From Babylonia areolata (Eukaryota > Mollusca > Gastropoda > Neogastropoda > Buccinidae), in contig NC_134878.1 in assembly GCF_041734735.1 (NCBI RefSeq), positions 51,146,881-51,210,880 on the forward strand: 64,000 bases of DNA. The letters run 5' to 3'. The translations under genes were made by a program, and so were the position numbers. This document shows positions 33,572-44,419 of this stretch, in pieces. The notes below the pieces were generated by a model. It searched no databases and had not been told where the DNA came from. It saw nothing but the letters and a program-made list of their open reading frames with translations. The stretch's first letter is position 1; every line of letters begins with the position of its first letter.

Positions 33572-33664
33572 GTAGCACTGAACTATAACGACGCACTCCC
33601 ACATGGGATGGCAGCCCGAATTTCACACAGAGAAATCTGTTGTGACAAAAAGTAATACAATACA
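33572..33664 (+). mobile_element. SINE family 2 tail fragment
   Basis: GCAGCCCGAATTTCACACAG and AGAAATCTGTTGTGACAAAA match 21851-21895 closely; the upstream part (GCACTGAACTATAACGACGC) is a diverged version of GCGCTGTAGTGTAGCGATGC. Confidence 0.75.
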
Positions 33665-34204
33665 CTGCACTATAATGCTTTGTTAGCATCGTTGTCACCA
33701 GGGTTCAGCTTCCATGGACAGAATAAAAAGTAACTTTACAGATTTTAACATAAATGACATTGCACAGAAGAGCAGTACAGTGCTCTGTTTTTTTCCATTG
33801 TGCACTGTGTTATGCATTGCAGAGCTGTGGTATGCAGCGCTGTGCTGATCCTTATTATACTGTATTATGTTGTATTTCACTGCTTTGGGTCGTATTTTGT
33901 TGCATTATCTTGTTTTGTACTGTACTGTGTTTGTGCTGTGCTTTCACCTGTTTGGTGCATCGTGGCTGCAGTACACAGTAGTGCACAGCTGCATGAAGTA
34001 TAGTCACGCGTGAAATGGCTGTCCTATGCGATAGCATGTCACCACAAGTGTTGACACTTCCTTTCTGAATGTACGCATACTTTTCTTGTAAAGGCAGGTT
34101 TTTCTTTAGATTTTGCTGTATGTTCAGTTTATTCAGGACGTTTTTCATCTGCTCTGAAGATTGACACATGGACCGTCCACTGAACCATCATATTATTCTC
34201 AAAC

Positions 34205-34240
<36 letters not shown>

Positions 34241-34283
34241 CTCTGCAGCAATGAGAAGTAAGGTAGGTGTATGTGGTGGGCAG
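33665..34283 (+). other. Sodium channel intron with (AC)n tract
   Basis: T/G-rich, with repeated TACTGT/TTGTGCTG-like words at 33850-33950 and a clean (AC)n tract at about 34207-34239. Nothing coding before the S6 exon. Confidence 0.65.
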
Positions 34284-34418
34284 GTACTGCTGACCAACGG
34301 GTATCTGGCAGTGATCTTCTTCTTTCTGACCGTGTTCTTCGGCTCCTTCTACTTGTTGAACCTGATGCTAGCCGTGGTCACCATCACATACCAGGAGGAG
34401 GCTGAGCGTACCAATAAG
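34284..34418 (+). CDS. Voltage-gated sodium channel, exon with domain I S6
   Basis: Starts after GGGCAG (phase 0) and reads VLLTNGYLAVIFFFLTVFFG, SFYLLNLMLAVVTITYQEEA, ERTNK. It is the pore-lining S6 helix of domain I (vertebrate [20 protein letters not shown]) with the conserved Asn in LLNLML and the start of the I-II linker. Joined to the pore exon, the number of residues between the pore WEN-D-Y and S6 IFF is exactly that of vertebrate channels. The donor AAG|GTTACC at 34418/34419 is phase 0 and matches the phase-0 start of the linker exon 23.6 kb downstream. Confidence 0.93.
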
Positions 34419-34529
34419 GTTACCCACTTTATTAGTATTAGCAACACAAACACACACACACTTGTCAGATCAAGCATACTTTACCCAGACTTTCTGCTGT
34501 AGTAAACCACTTCCTCTCTCTCTCTTTCT

Positions 34530-34770
34530 GTGAGGCGATCAATGGTGTGATAGCCTTGTACCTGGTTTTTGAGGTACTCATTTACTTTTAGGAATTTCGA
34601 GTTTCCCAGATGCACACCGCTCGTTGTTGTTGCATTACCAGCAACTGAGCAAGCCTGTCAGCTCGTTTATTTCCCTTAACACCTGTGTTTCCGGGACAGA
34701 ATGACTGTGTAAGCTTTTGAATCTGAAAGTTGTGCATTGCCTCATGCCACTCAGTTCTCCCCATACCACT
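34530..34770 (-). mobile_element. RNase H-type LINE, RNase H 3' fragment
   Basis: The minus strand parallels 39950-40100: GGCATGAGGCAATGCACAAC, then TTTCAGATTCAAAAGCTTAC and GGTGTTAAGGGAAATAAACG. It encodes the last third of the RNase H domain (NFQIQKLTQSFCPGNTGVKG), with one small insertion after LAQ. Confidence 0.72.
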
Positions 34771-35404
34771 TAAAATTTTGTAGCTGGGTTGGCTGCAATC
34801 TTCGTTGGGCCAGCTTAGCAGACGACTTTTGTGACTCGCTGAAGGTTCCTGAGGAAGTTGGTAAATCAGTCACAAGTTTACAAGGAGCCGTATGATTTTT
34901 TCATCAGTTTGTTAAATTATAAACACTTCCTAACAGATGAGATTATAGTTTTTATGTTATTGGACTTCAGAAAGATCATACTTCTCAACTGTAATGATAT
35001 CATTTGGCCAGAAAGCCTATAACTCTTTTAAATTAATATTTATTTGAATGAATTTTGGCGCGATCTTCGAAATCCACTCGTTTGAAACATACAAAATACC
35101 TTAATTTTCAATAAATCAATATAGTTGCCGTGGAATTTAGACTGTGCATTAAAATGTAAATGATTAAGCTTTCTTCTCATGTATCGCTTTCCGTGTACAC
35201 CTAAGTTACAGGCATGCGATGGTACGAAATGTCTGACAGCATTTCGGCCCCACAAAACTCTCTTCTTCAAGCCATTGGAATTCGCCAATGCCGATTTGAG
35301 CAAAATACGTTTCTACAGTACGTAGACATTTTTATAGCGTGTTTCGCAGATGTTTACATTTCCGTTATTAATCTGATTCATATCATATATGTATAATTGG
35401 GTAG
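34771..35404 (+). other. Sodium channel intron, no recognised content
   Basis: AT-rich with short ORFs only. Nothing recognised. Confidence 0.55.
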
Positions 35405-38400
35405 TAGGCCTCCTTCGGTCATGGCTGACCATGGTTAGAGTATATCCGACCTAATGTCTAATTGGGCTGTCCTCTTGGACCAAGTAGCGTTGCCTGTGAC
35501 TGTAGAGACCGATGCGAGAGAGAGAGTCTCTGTCACAGCGGTGACATGTGTGATGCTGGTATGTTGGCTGCCGTCCCTTTTCTGCGAGCTCGCTTTTCTG
35601 CTGCAGCAGCTGACAGTTTGTCCTCACCAATCCGTAACTGATTCTTGAGAGTGCTTCTCCATCTGTTGCAGTCATCTGCAGGGTCCTCCCAGGACTCAGT
35701 GTTGATCTCAAGCACCTTCATGTCAGGTTTGCAAGCATCTTTGTATCTCAGTTGTGGGCGGCCGGTGCTTCTCTGCCCCATGGCGAGCTCTCCATAAAGG
35801 ATGTCTTTTGGGATGCTACCATCTTCCATGCGGCGAATGTGGCCCAGCCAGCGCAGCTGGCACAGTCTCAGCATGGTATACATGGTCGGGAGGCCAGCGC
35901 GAGTCAGGACTTAAGTGTTTGTCACCTTGTCTTGCCAGGAGATGCCGAGTAGGCTTCTCAGGTGGAAGGTATTGAGCTTTTTCTCCTGACGAGCATGTGT
36001 GGTCCACGCCTCACTGCCATATAGCAAGGCGCTGAGGACACAGGCGTTGCATACAGCCATCTTTGTCTTCGTGATCAGCTTGGAATTTGTCCACACTCTT
36101 TGTGTGAGGCGGGCTAGTGTTATGGCTGCCTTCCCGATCCTCTTGTCGATCTCGGTGTTAAGGGAGAGGTTGTTGGTGATGGTGGACCCACGGTTTGTGA
36201 ATTGATGGATGGCTTCAAGCTCGTAGTCATCAATGGTGATGGCTGGTGGAGATGGCGTGTCTTGGCCTAGGACGTTTGTCTTCTTGAGACTGATGGTCAA
36301 ACCGAAATCTCTGCAGGCCTGGGAGAAGCGGTCCATTAGTGACTGCAAGTCCTGCTGAGTGTGGGTCACAACTGCGGCATTGTCGGCAAAGAGGATGTCT
36401 CTGATGAGGGCTTCGCGGACTTTTGTCCTTGCTCTGAGGCGGGCGAGATTGAAGACCCTGCCATCTGATCTGGTCCGCAGGTAAATCCCTTCTTGTGCTG
36501 TGCTGAATGCATGTCTCAGGAGAAGAGCAAAGAAGACTCCAAATAGGGTGTGGACGAGGACGCAGCCTTGTTTGACACCGCTGCATATGTCGAAGGGCTT
36601 GGAGAGGTTACCATTAAACTGCACCGTCCCTTTCATGTTGGAGTGGAAGGACTATCAGGCTGTGCAGTTTAGGGGGACAGCTGATCTTTCGAAGAGCCCT
36701 GAAAAGGCCGTTTCTGCTGACTAGGTCAAAGGCTTTGGTGAGGTCAATGAATGCGACATACAGGGGCATCCTCTGCTCCCTGCACTTCTCCTGGATTTGG
36801 CGAAGGGAGAAGATCATGTCTACCACGGACCTCTCTGCTCGGAAACCGCACTGTGATTCCGGGTAAACGCGTTCGGCCAGTTTCTGGAGGCAGATTAGAA
36901 GGACCCGAGCATAGACTTTGCCTACAATGCTGGGAGGCGAGATGCCTCTGTAGTTGTTGCAGTCATTCCTTTCGCCCTTGTTTTTGTACAGGGTGATGAT
37001 CTTGGCGTCCCTCATGTCCTGCGGTACAGCTCCCTGATTCCAGCACTGACAGAGGACTGTGTGCAGAGGATGCAGAAGAGTAGTCTTGCAGTGTTTAATG
37101 AGGTCTGGGGGAATTCTGTCGCTGCCAGGTGCCTTGCCTGATGTCAGGCTGTTAATGGCCTTGCTGAGTTCGCCCTCAGTTGGCTCTGCGTCAGGTTCTT
37201 CCATGACCGGCATGCACTTGATGGCATCGAGGGCTGAGTTGGACACCATGTTTTCTGTGGAGTAGAGGTTGGAGTAGTGTTCCGCCCATCTCTCCATCTT
37301 CTGGCTAGGATCGTTGATTACTTCCCCAGTGGAGGATTTGAGGGGGCAGTCTTGCTCTGTGTTGGTCCCATTGCCTTCTTGATGCCATCGATTCATACAT
37401 CCCACGGATGTTGCCTCTTTCAGCAGCATTCTATATCTCTTCGCTGAGCTTTGTCCAGTACTCATTTACACATCGCCTGGGTTTAAGCTGAACCTTACTC
37501 CTGGCAGCCTTGAGGATTTCCAGGTTCTCACTGGGTGACCGTTTGTACTCGGTAAGTGCAGCGCCCTTGGCCTCAATAATGGGAGTCATCTCTGATGATT
37601 TGGCCTCAAACCAGTCGTGGGACTTCGCGGTTTTCTTCCCAAAGGTGGCCATAGCAATGCGGTGCATGGTGTCTCGTAGCGTTTCCCATCTTTCTGTGGC
37701 AGAGTCTCTGGGCTGCAATGCATCAAATTCTCTCTCAAAGGCCTCTGCAAACTGTTTTACAAGGTCTGGCTGAGACATCTTGCTGACGTCAATGCGAGAG
37801 TTCCCTTGTTTCTTTGAGCAGTGAAACTTCTTTGGTTGCAGTCTGATCTTGCTGCATACCAGAAAGTGGTCCGTGTCGCAGTCTGTGCTGTGGTAAGAGC
37901 GAGTGTGGAGAAGGTTTTTGATGGCAGCTCGTCTTACTAGGATCAGATCCATTGGTGCCAATGTTTTGACCGCGGGTGCCTCCAGGAGACTTTGTGTTGG
38001 GGCTTCGTCCTGAAGAAGGCGTTGGCGATGCACAGTTCATGGCAGGCACAAAACTCAAGTAGTTGCTGTCCGTTCTCATTCATTTTCCCCACTCCAAAGG
38101 AACCGAGACAGGAGGGCCACGAATCGTTGTTTGTACCCACTCGCCCAGGAGAACAAGTTGTTCTGTCCTGGGTATGTTCCTTATGGTTGATGCGAGATTT
38201 TCGTAGAACTCATCCTTGGCGTCTGGAGAGGTGGACAGAGTTGGAGCATATGCGCTGACGAGAGTGACATAGCCTTCAGAGGCGGAGAGTCAGGAGTCGT
38301 TCTGAACCGCCGCTGCCTGGTTCGATCACGTTCAGCAGGCTGTTCCTGACTGCAAAGCCTACTCTGTGCTCTCTTGGGGCGTGTTTCTGAGTCAGCCAGC

Positions 38401-38640
38401 CGCGTTTCCTGCAGAGTGGCAGTGTCCACATTTAGTCTCTTTAGCTCGCTGTTTATGACGGCCGTCTTTCTGGCGTCACTGATGTCTTGCAGATCTTGGG
38501 AGAGCCCAGGCATCATGTCCGGACATTCCAACAGGCCAGTTTCATTGTTGATCCATTTCTTGAAGTTTTCTTTTTGCCTGGTGCGGAAATTAACGACCTG
38601 CTTGTCGGATATTCTCCTAATCTTCATACACCCGTCGTCA
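35405..38640 (-). mobile_element. Decayed LINE (endonuclease-RT-C2H2), copy C
   Basis: Minus strand, about 3.2 kb, same architecture as copy A but a different subfamily. The endonuclease is about 38600-37430 (TATLQETRLADS, then DCDTDHFLVCSKIRLQPKKF). The RT is about 37465-35911 (SGKAPGSDRIPPDLIKHCKT, CGFRAERSVVDMIFSLRQIQ, GVKQGCVLVHTLFGVFFALL). The C-terminus is about 35883-35450, with a C2H2-type finger (CHRCDRDSLSRIGLYSHRQR). The open frames are in several phases, so it has multiple frameshifts. The catalytic box reads FADN instead of FADD, which alone would inactivate the RT. The 3' end at about 35405 carries GGCCTCCTTCGGTCATGGCTG. Its 5' end meets the next LINE near 38640. Confidence 0.85.
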
Positions 38641-39126
38641 TACGCCTCGGAGATTGGATGTCTGCACCTTCTAAACTATCCATGTGACTGCCACAAGGGT
38701 CTCCGCTCTCTCCTGTCCTCTACAATGTCTACACGAAGGGCCTTGCAGACTTAAACAACAATGGAATAGCTCGGGTGCTTACTCTTGTGGATAATGGCCT
38801 GGTCTTCAAAACTTCGAAAGATGCTCAGGAAAGAACTAAAGCCGTCCAGAAACAACTAAACAAATATTGCTCAATGGTGCAAAGACACAGGATCTTCCAT
38901 CAATCCAGCGAAAGCCCAAACGTTGCTATGCACCCTCAACAACAGAACCGCGAGCAAATCACCACCACCTGTGTCATTCGACGGGATACAGATCGAGAAA
39001 ACTGAATGCCTACGCTACCTAGGAATACACTTCGACAGGATGCTGACCTTCAGAAAACATACGAAAATACTGTTCTCAAATGCAAAAAGGGCCTTTCAGT
39101 CTTAAAAGCAGTGGCAACCAAAGGTA

Positions 39127-39636
39127 GTGAAGAATGCCACCTCTTCCTGCTATACCAATCAAGGTATTGAAGAATGCCACTTCTTCCTGCTATACCAATC
39201 ACTCGTCCTCAGTGTGATCGACTACAGACTTGGGCTTATAACACCATCTCAAAGCAACCTCCTAAAATTAGAAAGAGTTCAAAATGAAGCTATGAGGCTG
39301 ATCCTTGGAACAACAAAAGACACGCCCACAGAAACCATGCGATGCCTGCTTGACCTTCCGTCAGTGCAAGCCAGAAACAAGTTAGAACAGGTTAAGACCT
39401 ACTTCAAAGCATTAGAAAACCCTCAAAACCCACTGCATGACGCAGTCAAAGAACCAAAAGGCAGCCATCTAGGACGAGGAAGATCATGGATGGGGCAAGC
39501 AGAAAACACAATCCAGCTAGTATGCCGACTACAAGACCTGAAAGAAACAAAAGAATGGGAGAAAAACCCCAGAAACCTCAACCATCTATTCAACACAGCC
39601 ATTTCACCCACTCTAGGAAGACATTGTCGGGAATAG
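39127..39636 (+). pseudogene. LINE ORF2 region between RT and RNase H
   Basis: 169-codon open frame (CYTNQGIEECHFFLLYQSLV ... YRLGLITPSQSNLLKLERVQ ... MRCLLDLPSVQARNKLEQVK) encoding the thumb/connection region after the RT. It stops at a TAG (39634-39636) just before the RNase H frame at 39661, which is in another phase or separated by that stop. Part of the LINE at 38641-40105. Confidence 0.75.
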
Positions 39637-39660
39637 CCAGAGGGCAAAACTGATGCGGAA

Positions 39661-40105
39661 GTGAAGCTACTCATAGAAGAAAACAGTAAAGAAGAGGACA
39701 TCATCATATACACAGATGGCTCAGTCACCAAAGACCAATCCGGTTGGGGATTCACTGCGAAACAGAATGGAAAAACATTTAGGGAAGAGAATGCTGCCTA
39801 CAAAGTCACAACCTCCAGCCTAACGATGGAAGTTGAAGCTGTGACACATGCCCTCCAGTGGAGATCGTCCATCCATACGCCCGGAAACCAACATGCCATG
39901 ATTCTAACCGACTCAATGAACCTCATAAAGAAAATTGAAAACGGAATGGCAAGCCCAGAGTGGCATAAGGCAATGCGCAACTTTCAGATTAAAAACCTCA
40001 CATGGTCATACTGCTCAGGACATGCAGGTGTTAAGGGAAATGAGCGAACTGACAGACTTGCTGGTAATGCATCACCAACGAGCGGCCTACATCTAGGAAA
40101 ATCGG
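39661..40105 (+). pseudogene. LINE RNase H domain
   Basis: RNase HI fold that would remove template RNA during target-primed reverse transcription. It spans from KLLIEENSKEEDIIIYTDGS to GNERTDRLAGNASPTSGLHL in one open frame, retaining the D-E-D-D pattern. The frame then runs on into simple TG-rich DNA up to 40311; those last residues are not part of the protein. Confidence 0.8.
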
Positions 40106-40700
40106 AGGGGGGGGTAGATGATGAGGTATGTGAGTGTATGCATGCCTACACTGTGGGAGCAACGGGATATTGGAACATGCGGGTGTATATATATATATGT
40201 GTTTGGGGGTGGGGGATATGGGCGTATGTGTGTGTGCTTGTACAAGTAAGTGTTCATCTCTGTGTGTGTGTGTGTGTACCGTGGAAGCTGCAATACGTAG
40301 CCGAGAAATGAGTGTGTGGAGGAGGGAGGTAGAGGAGGTGCAGGGTAATGTGTGTGTGTGGTGTGTGTGTGTGTGTGTTGGGGCTCATGTATGTTTATGT
40401 GTATTTGACTGTTCTTTCATATCTGTGAAACTGCATGTTTGATGCATATCTGTTACGCATGTGTGGGTGTTTGTGTGTCTTCATGTTTTACATTTATTTG
40501 CTTATTTATCATCATTGTTCTTATTTATTTATTTATTATTATTATTATTATTACTACCTTTTTATATTATAATTATTATTTATTTATTTACTTATTTATG
40601 TACACTTATTGTTGATTTCATCAAGTTTTTGGACCTTATACATATTATTAGTAGTTGTAGTTGTTTTTTATGTATTTATCTATTATTTATTCACCTTTCT
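40106..40700. repeat. Simple-sequence region (TG)n, (TTA)n
   Basis: TG-rich from 40125 to 40480 with several (TG)n runs (e.g. 40260-40280, 40350-40378), then TTA/TTTA-rich DNA 40495-40690. No coding content. Confidence 0.85.
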
Positions 40701-40707
40701 TTTTTTT

Positions 40708-40835
40708 TCTCAAGGCCTGACTAAGTGCGTTGGGTTATGCTGCTGGTCAGGCATCTGCTTCGCAGATGTGGTGTAGCATATATGGATTTGTGCGAACGCA
40801 GTGACGCCTCCTTGAGCTACTGAAACTGAAACTCT
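40708..40835 (-). mobile_element. SINE 3' module, inverted
   Basis: Minus-strand match to 21935-22075: AGTTTCAGTTTCAGTAGCTC at the right and CTTGAGAAAAAAAAAG at the left, with CACATCTGCGAAGCAGATGC between. It may belong to a longer element that extends right to about 41000 (a GC-rich block with CGTCGGCTCTACGCCAGGGG). Confidence 0.78.
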
Positions 40836-41640
40836 CGTACATCCATAGAAGAAGGCAGGTCGTGGCGGGACAGCACCTAATTGGCTGGTGGCTGCCCAGC
40901 TTGGGTGGGTGGTAGCTGTCCTGTGGGACGCGAGGGTCCCTCCCACCGTCAGAAGCAACCCCTGGCGTCGGCTCTACGCCAGGGGTTGGTTTAAACGAAG
41001 TATTTCATTTCCGATCACTAGTGTCAAAAGCACCGCCAAGCGGCGCTAACACAGGAACTGTCTGTTGAGTTTTCACTTGAATTTTGACATAAGAATCTTT
41101 AGAAGCAGATTCTATAGATGATTTTTTATATAGTTGAAAATTCAGGATTTTCAGTTACTTCACTGTTACAGTTGTATTACATATCGCAATGTATTAATTG
41201 TTGTCATACAGAAATGATACATGAACTCGTTAAAAGCTCGTTCATTCAGTGACTCTTTTTGTTTACAGTTTTTAACTACATTGTTTTTTAGAAAATGGTT
41301 TAGCTTCAGAAAATGCTCGTCTCTTGCAGTTTTGTGTGATATGTAATGTCTGTGTTAGCTACCCGAGCCGAAAGTCGGACACCGCAAAATTTGGTCAAAC
41401 AAACACAAGCTAGGCCCCTCAAGGCTCGCGGAGGGCTGGTTTCGTGAGTCACTTCATGGCACTGGCATTGCGGTTTGGTGGAACTGAATATAAGGAGCGA
41501 GTGAGTGCCAGACCAATTCAGAACTCTCCTGGTCTGGAAGAAAGAGAATAAAAGAAGACAAGAGAGGCAAGGCCTTCAAGACGCACTTGTGACATGCACT
41601 GACTGCAACAATTGAATCAAAGCACACAAAAAATCAGTTG
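40836..41640. other. Unassigned intron sequence with a hairpin
   Basis: Includes a GC-rich block 40845-41060, AT-rich DNA, and a second GC-richer block 41355-41545 ending in CCAGACCA...TGGTCTGG (about 41508-41538), an 8-bp stem. An AGAGGCAAGGCCTTCAAGAC motif at 41563 is shared with the SINE 2 tail and the GACTCACTT repeat end. No coding signal. Confidence 0.5.
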
Positions 41641-41859
41641 CAAAACAATAGTCATGTGCACCTCCCAACATAGAAATATAGTCCATACAAAGTTGTGTTG
41701 GATTTCACATTGTTTATTTTATTTTTTTTTTTTTCACTTTTTTTTTCAAAATTAAAGTCACAAAGGAAAAAAAAAACATTTCCAACTCGCACTTGCTTTT
41801 GTTTAAATGAAAGAGGAAATGCACCTAAGTGTGACCAACGTACAGACACACACAAGATA

Positions 41860-42106
41860 GGTAATGAAGTTATGTTACATACATGTATAATTATATACGA
41901 TGTAACTGAACTTTTTGTTAAACTATTACGCAATGCATTATCAGCTTAATCATAGAGAAAACAATACAATGTGAAAAAACTCAATATGGGTATTAACAAT
42001 GTGCCTGTCTGCTTCATGATTACAATTAGTATTAGAAAAAGTGACATTCCCAACACATTTTCATCATAGTACAGATTTTTGTGATAACCCTGATTCAGTA
42101 GGACCC

Positions 42107-42147
<41 letters not shown>

Positions 42148-42560
42148 TTTATTAATTCATAATGTAGACCATTTTTTAAAACACTCTTTTTCTGGTGTAA
42201 ACTTCAAAGTCATATATACATCTATTTGAGTATGCAGCTGCATTACATGCTCACACATGAAAATCAAAATTCAAATGATTAATATAGGTCAGTTACATCT
42301 TATACATGTATTTATATAAATACATAAGATGTAACTGAACAGTGAGCTTTTTACTATGTATGAAAAACAAAAACTGTTAATTACATAATTATAAGCTTAT
42401 AATTGTTGAGAAAAAGTGTAATACAGTGTGAAAAAAAAGACATTAACAATGTGCATGCTTATGTGTTTGATTATTCAAACTCAAATTTGCTTTAAAAGTA
42501 AATATAGATATTAACAATGTGCATGGCTATTTGTTTGAAATGATTGTTCAAACTCAAATT
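41860..42560. repeat. Diverged local repeats with a palindrome
   Basis: GATGTAACTGAAC, ACAATGTG and ATTAACAATGTGC... words recur in the same order at 41900-42020, 42330-42460 and partly 42500-42560, so the stretch is a set of decayed local duplications. A near-perfect palindrome lies at 42289-42338 (TCAGTTACATCTTAT on one arm, ATAAGATGTAACTGA on the other). An (AC)n tract lies at 42110-42143. Confidence 0.65.
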
Positions 42561-42569
42561 TGCTTTTTG

Positions 42570-42737
42570 TTTAAGTGTAAAAGGATTCAACTTTATATAA
42601 GAAGTAAAGTTCAGTTACATTCCATACACAAGATGCATGGTTCAACAGATAGATCAGTCAGGCCAGGGTCTGTTTCCCAGCAGTCTGAAATCAGTTATGT
42701 AAACTGTTATTAGTCTTACTATATTATTGTTACAGAA

Positions 42738-42773
<36 letters not shown>

Positions 42774-42874
42774 GCACGCACGCACGCACGCACGCGCATG
42801 CATGTGAACACAACAAACAACTCTTTCATTTAATAAATATCTATGTATCCTCATGTATAAAGATTTTTTTCTTG

Positions 42875-42917
<43 letters not shown>

Positions 42918-43497
42918 TCATGCACCTCTAATTCAGTAAATACATTCCACATTTGAAACTATTTTGTGCTCAAAACGTGTACACAAATACATAATATATA
43001 ATATATATGTATGTATGTATGTATATATGAATACACCTAACTTTCATTTATCATATATCTATTATCCCCAAGAGTAAAGAATTTTATCTTGTAATCTCTC
43101 TCTGTCTCTTTCTCATACCCATCTAATTCAGTAAATGCATTCCACATTTGAAACTATTTTGTGCTCAATTATTGTTACAGAACCTGACACACACACACGT
43201 ACTGTGTTTAAGTGAAAAAGGATTCAACTTCATATAAGAGATAAAGTTCAGTTACATTCCATATACAAGATGCATGGTTCACCACCCACCCCCCACCCCC
43301 CCGCCCCAGAATGGATCAGTCTGGCCAGGGTCTGTTTCCCAGTTGTCTGAAATCAGTTATGTAAACTGTTATCAGTCATACTATATTATTGTTACAGAAC
43401 CTCACACACACAAACACAGATACACACATGTGAACACAACAAACAACTCTTTCCTTTTATAAATATCTATGTATCCTCATGTATAAAGATTTTTTCT

Positions 43498-43538
<41 letters not shown>

Positions 43539-43611
43539 ATGCACCTCTAATTCAGTAAATACATTCCACATTCGAAACTATTTTGTGCTCAAAACATGTG
43601 TACACAAATAC

Positions 43612-43673
<62 letters not shown>

Positions 43674-43825
43674 CAACAAACTTTCATTTATCATATATCT
43701 ATTATCCTCATGAAGAAAGAATTTTATCTTGTAATCTCTCTCTGTCTCTTTCTCATACACATCTAATTCAGTAAATACATTCCACATTTGAAACTATTTT
43801 GTGCTCAATTATTGTTACAGAACCT

Positions 43826-43863
<38 letters not shown>

Positions 43864-43985
43864 TACACACATGTGAGCACAACAAACAACTCTTTCATGT
43901 AATAAATATTTATGTATCCTCATGTACAAAGATTTTTTTTCTTGTTCTCTCTCTCTCTCTCTCTCTCTCTCGTGTGTGTGTGTGA
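42570..43985 (+). repeat. Hierarchical tandem repeat, unit about 620-640 bp
   Basis: Marker words recur with a fixed spacing: GATTCAACTT at 42584 and 43221, ATTTTGTGCTCAAAAC at 42961 and 43580, ATTTTGTGCTCAATTATTG at 43156 and 43796. The unit itself contains two related halves (A with CTCATGTATAAAGATTTTTT, B with AAAGAATTTTATCTTGTAAT), giving A-B-A-B-A'. Each half carries its own (CT)n, and the A halves carry (AC)n. Long microsatellites inside: (CT)n 42879-42913, (ACGC)n about 42765-42794, (TA)n 43612-43666. Confidence 0.85.
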
Positions 43986-44419
43986 GCGAGTTTGAAGAAA
44001 TTCAATATCAAAGTTAAAATTCACAAGACATGTCATAGTATTCAGCTCTATATTAAATTGTATGATATGAATAATATTGATTCAACCCACACATGTTCTG
44101 ATCTTCATTATAAAGATGATATCAAGTTGACAAGATCTGTTGTTCAGGATAGCTGTGTTTCAAAGGCGTGTGACACTGTGTTGTCTAGCCTAGTGACGTA
44201 GTGCAGGCCCGGGGTAGTCTGCCGCTGATGCAGAAACTGAGCCAGTGGGGAGTTGTCAGACTGGTCAGTTTTGAGGGTGGATGGCTGACTGACTTCATCA
44301 GTGGTTGCTGTCTCTGCCGTTGTTGTTCTTCTTCTTTCCCTTCTCTACCGCCTTTCTGTGATGTCGAACACAGTGTGTAACAAGCATCGTCTGCTATAAG
44401 CATGACTGACATCAGTCTC
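43986..44419. other. Intron stretch, nothing recognised
   Basis: A short frame at 43992-44201 and a CT-rich patch around 44320-44350 have no family signature. Confidence 0.5.

Larger units (their letters stand above)
38641..40105 (+). mobile_element. RNase H-type LINE, 3' half (best copy in window)
   Basis: Starts within the RT (SPLSPVLYNVYTKGLADLNN, in a frame different from the following one), then VLTLVDNGLVFKTSKDAQER, where the catalytic YADD-type motif is replaced by LVDN. A long C-terminal region follows (LERVQNEAMRLILGTTKDTP). The RNase H domain from about 39700 has IIYTDGSVTKDQSGWGFTAK, TMEVEAVTHALQW, ILTDSMNLIKKIENG and CSGHAGVKGNERTDRLAGNA, so all four catalytic acidic positions (TDGS D, E, TDS D, and ERTD D) are visible. 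It is 5'-truncated and cut at the 3' side by TG-rich simple sequence. A 40-bp tandem duplication lies at 39121-39200. Confidence 0.85.
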
